This document shows positions 6,722 to 12,359 of a DNA stretch of 14,135 bases, piece by piece. The notes beneath the pieces were generated by a model. It was not told the origin of the DNA. It did no database searches and saw only the letters and a list, made by a program, of their open reading frames with translations. Position numbers and translations under genes: made by a program. Source of the stretch: CAYYJV01 sp964486395 (GTDB lineage Bacteria; Patescibacteriota; Minisyncoccia; Minisyncoccales; MHMH01); contig CAZALP010000014.1 in assembly GCA_964486395.1 (NCBI GenBank), forward strand, positions 1-14,135, given 5' to 3'. Every line of letters begins with the position of its first letter. The first letter of the stretch is position 1.

Positions 6722-7947
6722 AAATCCCATCTCAACAAGAAATAAAAAACGTCCCCGAATTTAAGGAAAAAATCAAAAAGTCCTTGGACAAAAAAACTAC
6801 TTCTTTACTGGAAATTGTTTTGGGAGGAGCCATAAGCCTGGGGGCTTCTGACCTTCACATTGAACCCCAAAAAGAAGAAGCAAAAATCAGGGTAAGAATC
6901 GATGGTATACTGCAAGATGTAACCGAAGTAAAAAGAAAAATATACGAGGCCCTTCTTTCCAGAATCAAGCTTTTAAGTTCGATAAAGCTAAACGTTACCG
7001 ACAGACCCCAAAACGGCAGATTTTCTGTCGCTTCGCCTAAATATTCCATTGAAATCAGGGTTTCTACTCTCCCGGCCGAAGCGGGCGAAGCCGTTGTTTT
7101 AAGAATTTTAAATCCCAAAAATTTAATCGGTATGGAATCTTTGGGGTTGAGAAAAGATTTATTGGCCACTTTTAAAAAGGAAATAAAAAAGCCCAACGGG
7201 ATGATAATAGTGACGGGTCCCACCGGCTCCGGAAAAACCACCACCTTGTATGCTTTCCTGAAAGCAATCCAGCGGCCGGAAATAAAAATTATTACCATTG
7301 AAGATCCCATTGAATATCATTTAAAAGGGATATCTCAAACCCAAACAAACCCGAAGAAGGGTTACAATTTCGCTTCCGGATTGAAATCCATCATGCGCCA
7401 GGATCCCGACGTAATTTTGGTGGGAGAAATCAGAGACTTGGAAACAGCTAAAATCGCCATACAGGCCGCTCTAACGGGACATTTGGTTCTAACTACCCTT
7501 CATACAAACGATGCCGCCGGCACCATCGCTAGACTAACTAGCCTGGGGGCCAAACCTTCCAATATTGGCCCTGCCATCAATCTGGCCATTGCCCAAAGGT
7601 TGGTGAGAAAAGTTTGCAAAAAGTGCGCGGAATTAAAAAAGCCTACGGCCTCAGAATTAAGCAAATTAAAAAAAGCGCCGGGGAAACTACCCAAAGGCAT
7701 AAGAATTCCCAAAGCCAAAGGCTGTAAGGAGTGCAACTATACCGGCTACCGAGGAAGAGTGGGAATTTTCGAGGCCTTTTCAATAGACGACGAAATGGAA
7801 AAGTTTATCCTGAAAGATCCTTCTATTGCTGCTTTAAGAAAAAAAGCAATCGAAAAAGGAATGGTTTTAATGCGGCAAGATGGATTTCTTAAAGTATTAA
7901 ACAAAATAACCACCATTGAAGAGGTGGAAAGGATAACCGGAGAATAA
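6718..7947 (+). CDS. pilB: Type IV pilus assembly/type II secretion ATPase, short form
   Basis: A 409-residue GspE/PilB ATPase that powers pilin polymerisation at the inner membrane. Seen in order: an N2 domain with SDLHIEP (44-50) and RVRIDG, Walker A GPTGSGKT (167-174), Asp box ITIEDPIEY, Walker B DPDVILVGEIRD (229-240), His box GHLVLTTLHTND (254-265), and a CxxC pair (C300/C303 and C336/C339) for zinc. The usual N-terminal MshEN domain is absent; only about 35 residues precede the N2 domain, whereas typical PilB exceeds 550 residues. PilT usually lacks the tetracysteine, so PilB/GspE is preferred. Translationally coupled to the DHH-like gene. No pilin or PilC is in the window. Confidence 0.9.
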   Translation: MKIPSQQEIKNVPEFKEKIKKSLDKKTTSLLEIVLGGAISLGASDLHIEPQKEEAKIRVRIDGILQDVTEVKRKIYEALLSRIKLLSSIKLNVTDRPQNGRFSVASPKYSIEIRVSTLPAEAGEAVVLRILNPKNLIGMESLGLRKDLLATFKKEIKKPNGMIIVTGPTGSGKTTTLYAFLKAIQRPEIKIITIEDPIEYHLKGISQTQTNPKKGYNFASGLKSIMRQDPDVILVGEIRDLETAKIAIQAALTGHLVLTTLHTNDAAGTIARLTSLGAKPSNIGPAINLAIAQRLVRKVCKKCAELKKPTASELSKLKKAPGKLPKGIRIPKAKGCKECNYTGYRGRVGIFEAFSIDDEMEKFILKDPSIAALRKKAIEKGMVLMRQDGFLKVLNKITTIEEVERITGE

Positions 7948-8084
7948 AAACGACTCCAGAGCTGGGGGCCGATACTCTAGCTTGGGAGCTTAAAGTTTAG
8001 AATATCTTCGAGGAATAGCTCAGCATCACCCGAGCTATCCGACTAAAAGATATTCCTACCCCCAGCTCTGGAGCCGCATTATAA
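7946..8084 (-). ncRNA. Candidate structured RNA with a three-way junction, unrecognised class
   Basis: The pilB-ruvB gap is almost wholly base-paired. P1: 8059-8076 with 7951-7968, 18 pairs (CTCCAGAGCTGGGGG core). P2: 8047-8056 with 7999-8008. P3: 8032-8040 with 8012-8021 and one bulge. P4: 7987-7996 with 7974-7982 and one bulged A. Four positions pair as G-U on the minus strand but would be A-C mismatches on the plus strand (8074/7953, 8056/7999, 8031/8022, 7993/7977), so the functional transcript is probably the minus one. The minus strand also has five Ts straight after P1 and a good promoter upstream (8091-8119). Predicted length is about 139 nucleotides. I do not recognise it as 6S, SRP, tmRNA or RNase P RNA. 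Confidence 0.65.
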
Positions 8085-8090
8085 CTTTTG

Positions 8091-8119
8091 ATTGTATCAT
8101 ATTATGCCAAACTTGTCAA
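8091..8119 (-). promoter_or_regulatory. Promoter for the minus-strand RNA
   Basis: On the minus strand TTGACA (8119-8114, perfect -35), a 17-base spacer and TACAAT (8096-8091, five of six) predict a start near 8084, eight bases before P1. The -35 lies inside the first codons of ruvB, so this promoter overlaps and diverges from the ruvB start region. Confidence 0.6.
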
Positions 8120-9114
8120 CCCCTCAAGGCGTTCCCGAAGACCAAAATCTAGATTTAACCCTCAGGCCTAAGTCCTGGGCAGATTATGTTGGCCAAGAAA
8201 AGATCAAAAAAAACGTTAAAATAATCATCGACGCTGCCAAAAAAAGAAAAGAGTGTTGCGATCATCTTTTATTTTACGGGGGAGCGGGTCTGGGAAAAAC
8301 TACCTTGGCTCATTTGATCGCCAAAGAAATGGGCTGTGGCATAAAGGTAACTTCAGGACCAGCCATTGAAAAAGCTGGGGACTTAGCTGCCATTCTGACC
8401 AATCTATCAGAAGGAGATATTCTGTTTATCGACGAAATCCATCGTCTCAACAAGCTTATTGAGGAATATTTGTATCCGGCGATGGAAGATTTTAAGCTAA
8501 ATATCGTGATGGGCAAAGGCCCCATGGCTAGAACCATGGAGCTCACTCTTCCTAAGTTCACCTTAATCGGGGCCACCACTAGATTGGCTCTATTATCTTC
8601 TCCTTTAAGAAACAGGTTCGGAGCCACTTTCCAGCTCAACTTTTATCGGCCGGAAGATATTGAAAAAATTGTCCAGAGGTCGAGCCAAATTCTAAGAATA
8701 AAAACAGAGCCAGAGGCCATAAAAATTATTGCCCAGCGTTCCCGCTTTACTCCCAGAGTGGCCAACCGCCTTTTAAAAAGGGTAAGAGACTTTGCTCAAG
8801 TTGAAGGGAAGGGCATAATTACCCCGTCCATTGCCGAATCCGCTTTAAATTTTTTGGAAATAGACCAAATGGGCCTGGAGCCAGGAGACAGAAAAGTTTT
8901 AAAGGTAATTATTGATAAGTTTAATGGAGGTCCTGTGGGCTTACAAACAATAGCCGCCGCCTCCTCCGAAGAGCAAGACACCATTTTGGACATTTACGAG
9001 CCGTATTTGATGCAAGTCGGCTTCATAGAAAGAACTCCCAAGGGCAGACTCGCCACCAAATCCGCCTATCAACATTTGAAAATCAAATACCAGGGCAACC
9101 AAAATCTTTTGTAA
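8104..9114 (+). CDS. ruvB: Holliday junction branch migration ATPase RuvB
   Basis: A 336-residue AAA+ motor that drives branch migration with RuvA. Walker A is GGAGLGKT (59-66; GPPGLGKT is usual), Walker B LFIDEIHR (107-114), sensor 1 GATTR (156-160), arginine finger in SPLRNRFG (R169), then the sensor 2 region RVANRLLKRVRDFA and a C-terminal winged helix with EPYLMQVGFIERTPKGRLAT. The ATG at 8104 was chosen over an upstream in-frame TTG at 8092: MPNLSTPQG gives a normal short lead, and the TTG lies in the overlapping promoter region. No Shine-Dalgarno. RuvC is encoded 2.5 kb downstream; RuvA is not in the window. Confidence 0.97.
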   Translation: MPNLSTPQGVPEDQNLDLTLRPKSWADYVGQEKIKKNVKIIIDAAKKRKECCDHLLFYGGAGLGKTTLAHLIAKEMGCGIKVTSGPAIEKAGDLAAILTNLSEGDILFIDEIHRLNKLIEEYLYPAMEDFKLNIVMGKGPMARTMELTLPKFTLIGATTRLALLSSPLRNRFGATFQLNFYRPEDIEKIVQRSSQILRIKTEPEAIKIIAQRSRFTPRVANRLLKRVRDFAQVEGKGIITPSIAESALNFLEIDQMGLEPGDRKVLKVIIDKFNGGPVGLQTIAAASSEEQDTILDIYEPYLMQVGFIERTPKGRLATKSAYQHLKIKYQGNQNLL

Positions 9115-9122
9115 CTATTAAA

Positions 9123-9151
9123 TGGCGAAGAAGCCGCCAGGGTTTCTTTTT
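9123..9151 (+). terminator. Weak terminator-like hairpin after ruvB
   Basis: AAGAAGCC (9128-9135) pairs imperfectly with GGGTTTCTT (9140-9148) around GCCA and runs into five Ts. Alternative pairings (TGGCG/CGCCA; AAGAAGC with GCTTCTT at 9162-9168) compete. Confidence 0.4.
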
Positions 9152-9214
9152 AAAGATTCCAGCTTCTTTGGGACGGTAAAATCTAAACATTTATAAAGTT
9201 TCAAACAATCAAAC

Positions 9215-9240
9215 AATACTATACTATATAGTATAGTATT
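9215..9240. promoter_or_regulatory. Perfect 26-bp palindrome downstream of the TrpR-like gene
   Basis: The half-site AATACTATACTAT is followed by its exact reverse complement with no spacer. The central 23 bases also occur at 9753-9776 on the other side of the regulator. It lies eight bases past the regulator's stop codon and about 100 bases past the convergent ruvB stop. Probable binding site for the flanked regulator, or a mobile-unit end. Confidence 0.8.
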
Positions 9241-9248
9241 ATAAGTGG

Positions 9249-9716
9249 TTATTTCTTTCTTAGTTTTTTGGGCGGTCTAAATTCAGCCCAGTCAACCAAA
9301 TTAAACAAAAGAAAATGAAGGGGGTATTTTCGTTTAATCCATTCAAAAGTGCAAGGAGTTTTGGATTTTTGCCTTTTTTTATATAATTTTTCTTGCCGTT
9401 CAATTTCCTTTTTTAACCGCGGCAGCAAGTTAGCATAACCTCCAAAGCCCCCTTGCAGCCACCTCTGAACCGATCCGATGGTAACATAACTCGTTTTAAG
9501 TTTTGTGGAGATGTTTTCGTATGTCCACCCCTGCAGTAAAAGTTTAGCTATCTGAAGACGACGGGCCAGCATCACAGCTTCTGTCTCGCTTAATAAATCT
9601 TTAAAGAAATTCTTAACCTCTTGACGAGTTTCTAAAAGAGCAATCGTTGTCCATAGCTCATCTAAAAGCTTCTTTCTTTCTTTTTCATCAAGATTTTTAG
9701 GTTGAGTACGCGGCAT
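9249..9716 (-). CDS. TrpR/YerC-family DNA-binding regulator with C-terminal extension
   Basis: A 155-residue protein whose first 100 residues fit the TrpR-like YerC/YecD fold: LLDELWTTIALLETRQEVKNFFKDLLSETEAVMLARRLQIAKLLLQG, then a helix-turn-helix (WTYENISTKLKTSYVTIGSVQRWL, about 64-87) and the GGFGGY turn (89-94) typical of the family. Relatives are about 100 residues; here a basic tail of roughly 50 residues with KYPLHFLLFNLVDW and PPKKLRKK follows, function unknown. No tryptophan-synthesis genes are nearby, so the ligand, if any, is unclear. Identical AT-only palindromes flank the gene, one in its promoter region, suggesting autoregulation. No Shine-Dalgarno is visible. Confidence 0.85.
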   Translation of the reverse strand: MPRTQPKNLDEKERKKLLDELWTTIALLETRQEVKNFFKDLLSETEAVMLARRLQIAKLLLQGWTYENISTKLKTSYVTIGSVQRWLQGGFGGYANLLPRLKKEIERQEKLYKKRQKSKTPCTFEWIKRKYPLHFLLFNLVDWAEFRPPKKLRKK

Positions 9717-9753
9717 GAATTTTTGTTGTTAAAATTACTTAAATCCCCAATAT

Positions 9754-9775
9754 TACTATACTATATAGTATAGTA
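9754..9775. promoter_or_regulatory. Palindromic operator candidate in the TrpR-like gene's promoter
   Basis: A perfect 22-bp palindrome with half-site TACTATACTAT, the same as at 9215-9240. It lies 38 bases upstream of the regulator's ATG. On the minus strand TTGATA (9779-9774) and TAATAT (9755-9750) could be -35 and -10 with the palindrome filling the spacer, a position suited to self-repression. The palindrome itself also contains TATACT and TATAGT -10-like boxes on both strands. Confidence 0.75.
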
Positions 9776-9875
9776 TCAAAAAGAAGTAAAAAATCAACAA
9801 TCTGTATAAGATGAGTGTATTTTTGACAATTGGCTCTTTCCAGAAATTACTTCGAGGGATTTTTTGATGCTTTCA

Positions 9876-9900
9876 TGTTGCACCACCTGGTGGTGCAACA
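9876..9900. promoter_or_regulatory. 12-1-12 palindrome over the -35 of the HhH/LTD gene
   Basis: TGTTGCACCACC, one central T, then the exact complement. It covers a candidate -35 (TTGCAC, 9878-9883) and most of the spacer. Probable repressor site; unlike the AT-only palindromes nearby, so probably for a different protein. Confidence 0.7.
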
Positions 9901-9901
9901 C

Positions 9902-9907
9902 TATATT
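9902..9907 (+). promoter_or_regulatory. Candidate -10 for the HhH/LTD gene
   Basis: TATATT (five of six) lies 18 bases after TTGCAC (9878-9883). The predicted start near 9914 gives a leader of about 60 bases carrying GGAG (9963-9966) before the ATG. Confidence 0.4.
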
Positions 9908-9924
9908 TAATGTCCGACATTAAA
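9906..9924. promoter_or_regulatory. 9-1-9 palindrome at the predicted transcription start
   Basis: TTTAATGTC, one central C, GACATTAAA. It begins in the candidate -10 and spans the predicted start site, five bases after the previous palindrome. The two together would cover the whole promoter. Confidence 0.65.
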
Positions 9925-9973
9925 CGCCCGGCTTGTCTTTTAAGAAAATTTTTGATAACTATGGAGTGAGGGT

Positions 9974-10921
9974 ATGAAAAATATTACTTCAATAATATTT
10001 CTTTTTTGTTTTCTTCTTTCGGTTGTTTTTCAGGTTGGAATTGCCTACTCTACTGATTGTGTCAATATAAACACTGCGCCGAAAGAAGAATTGGAAAAAA
10101 TTATCCATATTGGTCCGTCTTACGCCGAGCAAATTATAAACCTGCGGGCAGAAACATTATTTTCCTCCGTAGATGAATTAGACCGCGTAATCGGCATTGG
10201 CCCTTCCAGGCTTGCCGACATCAAAGAAGAAGGCCTGGCCTGTGTGAACGAAACACAACCCGAACCCGAAGCCGCCCCCGCCTCAACTGAAGAATTGATG
10301 GAGGTTGAACCTCCATCAATAACTTATCCTTCGGGTGTGGTTATTAATGAAATTTTGCCCTCCCCTATCGGACCGGACGCCGAGAAAGAATGGATTGAAA
10401 TTTTTAATCAAAATGATTTCGAGGTTAATCTTTCCGGCTGGCAAATTATTGATACCATTGGAAGCGCTAAAACCTATACTTTCCCGGAAAAAACAACTAT
10501 TCCCCCTCAAGGATTTTTGGTTCTTTCCCGCCTTACCACCAAAATTACTTTAAATAACGATGGTGACGGTTTAAACTTAATCCAGCCCGACGGTGAAACA
10601 GCGCAGACGGTAAATTACGGAAAAGCCCCTCGCGGGGAATCTTTTAACAGAACGACAGAAGATAAATGGATCTGGAGCAAAACCATGACCAAGGGATCAG
10701 CCAACATTGCTCCTGCGCCCAAGGAAATCCTTCAGCCAAAAGAATCACCACCTGCGACAGCTTCTGACTCCAGAAGCCCGCAAGCTTTGGCGGCGGTCGG
10801 TAAACAGCTGCCCCAACCGTCTAATTCAGGATTAATAGTGTCCGTCGCTTTAGCTGTGGCTATTTTCTCCGGCACAGTAATTTTACTGCTTAAGAAAAAA
10901 CTAAAAACAGGTTATAATTAA
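9974..10921 (+). CDS. Secreted, membrane-anchored HhH and lamin-tail domain protein
   Basis: A 315-residue extracytoplasmic protein. Residues 1-26 look like a Sec signal peptide (KN, then IIFLFCFLLSVVF). Residues 29-89 are a ComEA-like double helix-hairpin-helix: VNINTAPKEELEKIIHIGPS and FSSVDELDRVIGIGPSRLADI. C29 and C90 bracket this domain and could form a disulfide. An acidic Pro/Glu linker (93-117) leads to a lamin tail domain (about 120-225: VVINEILPSP, EWIEIFN, NLSGWQIIDT, FLVLSR). A Pro/Ser-rich spacer and a C-terminal membrane helix (286-306) with KKKLK complete it. HhH domains bind DNA without sequence preference, so DNA capture at the surface is plausible given PilB nearby; that is inference. 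GGAG precedes the ATG. The promoter carries two palindromes. Confidence 0.8.
   Translation: MKNITSIIFLFCFLLSVVFQVGIAYSTDCVNINTAPKEELEKIIHIGPSYAEQIINLRAETLFSSVDELDRVIGIGPSRLADIKEEGLACVNETQPEPEAAPASTEELMEVEPPSITYPSGVVINEILPSPIGPDAEKEWIEIFNQNDFEVNLSGWQIIDTIGSAKTYTFPEKTTIPPQGFLVLSRLTTKITLNNDGDGLNLIQPDGETAQTVNYGKAPRGESFNRTTEDKWIWSKTMTKGSANIAPAPKEILQPKESPPATASDSRSPQALAAVGKQLPQPSNSGLIVSVALAVAIFSGTVILLLKKKLKTGYN
10294..10320. repeat. 13-1-13 palindrome inside the HhH/LTD coding region
   Basis: ATTGATGGAGGTT, a central G, then the exact complement, coding for part of the linker (residues 107-116) between the HhH and lamin-tail domains. No T-run follows, so it is not a terminator. It may be an inserted palindrome tolerated in a flexible linker. 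Confidence 0.85.
10890..10918 (+). promoter_or_regulatory. yebC promoter inside the end of the upstream gene
   Basis: TTAAGA (10890-10895), a 17-base spacer and perfect TATAAT (10913-10918), which also encodes the last residues of the HhH/LTD protein. The ATG of yebC is only eight bases beyond the -10, so the transcript would have a 5' leader of about two bases or none. Confidence 0.7.
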
Positions 10922-10926
10922 AACAT

Positions 10927-11493
10927 ATGTCAGGGCATTCACATTTTGCAAGTATAAAACACAAAAAAGCCATTACTGATGCCAAGCGCAGTAAGGTTTT
11001 CTCTAAGCTTTCCCGAGAAATTTCAGTAGCGGCCAGAGAAGGCGGCGGCGACCCCAATTTTAATCCGAAACTAAGAACGGCCATAGAAAAAGCCAAGGAA
11101 TTCGACATGCCCGCGGACAACATAGAAAAGGCCGTAAAAAGGGGTACCGGCGAACTCGAGGGCGCGAAATTGGAATCGGTAACCTACGAAGCCTATGGCC
11201 CAGGCGGTATAGCTATTATTATCGAAGGGATCACTGATAATAAAAACCGAACCTTGTCTGAAATCAAGCAAATTTTAAACCAAAACGGAGGAAAGCTGGT
11301 AGGAGAAGGGGGAGTAAGATGGATGTTCCAAAGAAAGCCCGCTGTTCACACACAAGAAAAAGACGGCCGTTTGGAGTGGGTGCCTCAATACGAAGTGGAA
11401 CTGCAAGACAAAGACAAGGAAGCGGCCGAAAAACTTTTTGAAGCGCTTGACGAAAACGACGCCGTTCAAGAAATATATTCTAATCTTAAATAA
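10927..11493 (+). CDS. yebC: YebC/PmpR family protein lacking most of domain III
   Basis: Start MSGHSHFASIKHKKAITDAKRSKVFSK corresponds to the universal GHSKWANIKHKK opening. AREGGGDPNFNPKLRTAIEKAK, MPADNIEKAVKRGTGE, YEAYGPGGIAIIIEGITDNKNRT and GGKLVGEGGVRWMFQRK follow as in the family. Full-length YebC has about 240-250 residues; this one has 188. After MFQRK it passes almost directly to VPQYEVELQDKDKEAAEKLFEALDENDAVQEIYSNL, so most of domain III (the usual ALEAGAED block) is missing while domain II closes normally. YebC was long called a transcription regulator; more recent work gives it a role in translating proline-rich stretches. The yebC-ruvC order is widely conserved. It has its own promoter and no Shine-Dalgarno. 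Confidence 0.93.
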   Translation: MSGHSHFASIKHKKAITDAKRSKVFSKLSREISVAAREGGGDPNFNPKLRTAIEKAKEFDMPADNIEKAVKRGTGELEGAKLESVTYEAYGPGGIAIIIEGITDNKNRTLSEIKQILNQNGGKLVGEGGVRWMFQRKPAVHTQEKDGRLEWVPQYEVELQDKDKEAAEKLFEALDENDAVQEIYSNLK

Positions 11494-11497
11494 TACC

Positions 11498-11555
11498 AAT
11501 TTACCAATGATACACGAGTGACAATAATATTTAATTCGTGACATTGGTGTAAATT
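11498..11555. repeat. Imperfect long inverted repeat between yebC and ruvC
   Basis: AATTTACCAATG (11498-11509) matches the complement of CATTGGTGTAAATT (11542-11555) except for a 2-base bulge, and inside it CACGA pairs with TCGTG. No T-run follows on the plus strand. The right arm merges into loosely repeated TTGGTGTA, TTAGCGTA and TTAGTGTT units up to 11568. It may be an mRNA 3' structure for yebC or an operator for ruvC. Confidence 0.5.
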
Positions 11556-11577
11556 AGCGTATTAGTGTTATATCTCC

Positions 11578-12051
11578 ATGATTATTATTGGAATCGACCC
11601 AGGAACCGCGACGACGGGTTTTGGCGTGGTCAAAACGGGAAAAAACTTAAAATGCCTTGCCTACGGGCTGATCCAAACTGAGCCCACTTTGGAAACAGGA
11701 GAACGCTTAAAGAAAATAAATAACAAACTCAACAAGCTGATAAAAAAATACAAACCTGCGGCCCTTGCTGTAGAAAGTCTTTACTTTTTTAAAAACATAA
11801 AAACGGCGCTGCCCGTCAGCCAAGCCAAGGGGGTAATTTTGTTGACTGCCGCCCAAAAAAAGATTCCTGTTCATGAATTTACCCCTTTGCAGGCTAAAAT
11901 GACAGTGGCGGGATACGGCAAAGCGGAAAAAAAACAGGTGCAGGAAATGATTAAAATCATACTCAATTTAAAAAAAGTGCCCAAACCAGACGATGCCGCC
12001 GATGCCCTGGCAGTAGCTATTTGCTACGCTAGAAATTGCCAAAGGGCTTGA
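11578..12051 (+). CDS. ruvC: Crossover junction endodeoxyribonuclease RuvC
   Basis: A 157-residue resolvase of the RNase H fold that cuts Holliday junctions. The four catalytic acidic residues are present: D7 in IGIDPGTATTGFGVV, E66 in VESLYFFKN, and D139 and D142 in DDAADALAVAICY. QAKGVIL and KMTVAGYGKAEKKQVQEM are standard RuvC segments. It works with RuvAB; ruvB lies 2.5 kb upstream rather than adjacent and ruvA is not seen here. The ATG follows TATATCTCC without a Shine-Dalgarno. The TGA stop overlaps the TTGACA of the next promoter. Confidence 0.97.
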   Translation: MIIIGIDPGTATTGFGVVKTGKNLKCLAYGLIQTEPTLETGERLKKINNKLNKLIKKYKPAALAVESLYFFKNIKTALPVSQAKGVILLTAAQKKIPVHEFTPLQAKMTVAGYGKAEKKQVQEMIKIILNLKKVPKPDDAADALAVAICYARNCQRA

Positions 12052-12075
12052 CAGGTCCTCTTGAAACCTTATAAT
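12048..12075 (+). promoter_or_regulatory. Sigma-70-type promoter with both hexamers perfect
   Basis: TTGACA (12048-12053), a 16-base spacer and TATAAT (12070-12075). The -35 overlaps the ruvC stop codon. The predicted start near 12082 is directly in front of a terminator-like hairpin at 12084-12107 and 81 bases before the small repeat protein. Confidence 0.75.
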
Positions 12076-12083
12076 AACCTTGC

Positions 12084-12107
12084 AGAACCAAAACCTGGTT
12101 CTTTTTT
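12084..12107 (+). terminator. Terminator hairpin between ruvC and the small repeat protein
   Basis: A 7-bp stem AGAACCA/TGGTTCT (12084-12090 with 12096-12102) with a 5-base loop runs into six Ts. It suits ruvC, but also begins about two bases after the predicted start of the perfect promoter just upstream. Confidence 0.8.
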
Positions 12108-12162
12108 AAAAGGACCGGGGCAAAGGTCGCCAACAACAAGATAGAAATTAAACACCTAAAAT

Positions 12163-12321
12163 ATGATTTACGAAGAAATTTTAAACCCCTTCGTTTCAGA
12201 AGATGTGCCGGAAGGCGGATCTGAAGGCGGAGAAGAAGGCGGATCTGAAGGAGGAGAAGAAGGAGGATCTGAAGGCGGAGAAGAAAGTGAATCTGAAGAC
12301 GGAGACGAAGAAGGTATGTAA
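12163..12321 (+). CDS. Small acidic Gly/Glu/Ser repeat protein, 52 residues
   Basis: An unrecognised small protein. It opens MIYEEILNPFVSEDVPE, then has three exact copies of GGSEGGEE (18-41), a diverged fourth SESEDGDE (42-49), and EGM. It is strongly acidic, has no Cys, no signal peptide and no membrane segment, and is presumably disordered after a short hydrophobic N-terminal helix. The reading frame is supported by the protein-level repeat persisting through synonymous changes (GGC/GGA) in the 24-bp units, an upstream in-frame stop that fixes the ATG, and its own candidate promoter and terminator. No Shine-Dalgarno is visible. Not a fragment of a neighbour. Possible roles such as metal or protein binding, or acting as a tail docked by its N terminus, are speculation. 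Confidence 0.65.
   Translation: MIYEEILNPFVSEDVPEGGSEGGEEGGSEGGEEGGSEGGEESESEDGDEEGM
12214..12309 (+). repeat. Four tandem 24-bp units within the small protein gene
   Basis: Units at 12214-12237, 12238-12261, 12262-12285 and 12286-12309. The first three encode the same octapeptide GGSEGGEE with only C/A changes at glycine third positions; the fourth is diverged (SESEDGDE). Confidence 0.9.
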
Positions 12322-12325
12322 CTAC

Positions 12326-12359
12326 AATCCCCCCACCAATATTGGTGGGGGGATTGTTT
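12326..12359. terminator. Bidirectional terminator between the small gene and tyrS
   Basis: A perfect 30-bp palindrome (12326-12355; half-site AATCCCCCCACCAAT), extended by two more pairs, followed by TTTT on the plus strand. It is four bases past the small gene's stop and 15 bases from the end of convergent tyrS, so it can serve both. Confidence 0.85.

Noticed and set aside
7951..8076. Long inverted repeat read as a plus-strand terminator of pilB or leader of ruvB
   Set aside because: No T-run follows on the plus strand, the stems carry A-C mismatches in that orientation, and the minus strand has G-U pairs, a T-run and a promoter instead.
7946..8084. Identification of the structured RNA as 6S RNA
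   Set aside because: The closing stem and side hairpin are reminiscent, but the 5' side of the junction is only two bases, too short for the open bubble of 6S. No SRP, tmRNA or RNase P signatures were seen either.
8092..8103. TTG start for ruvB twelve bases upstream of the ATG
   Set aside because: It adds YHI to the N terminus without family support and lies within promoter-like sequence; ATG at 8104 is normal.
12084..12128. Classical terminator/antiterminator attenuator in front of the small protein
   Set aside because: The competing strands lie downstream of the T-run, so they would be made only after termination had been decided; reported only as an odd leader.
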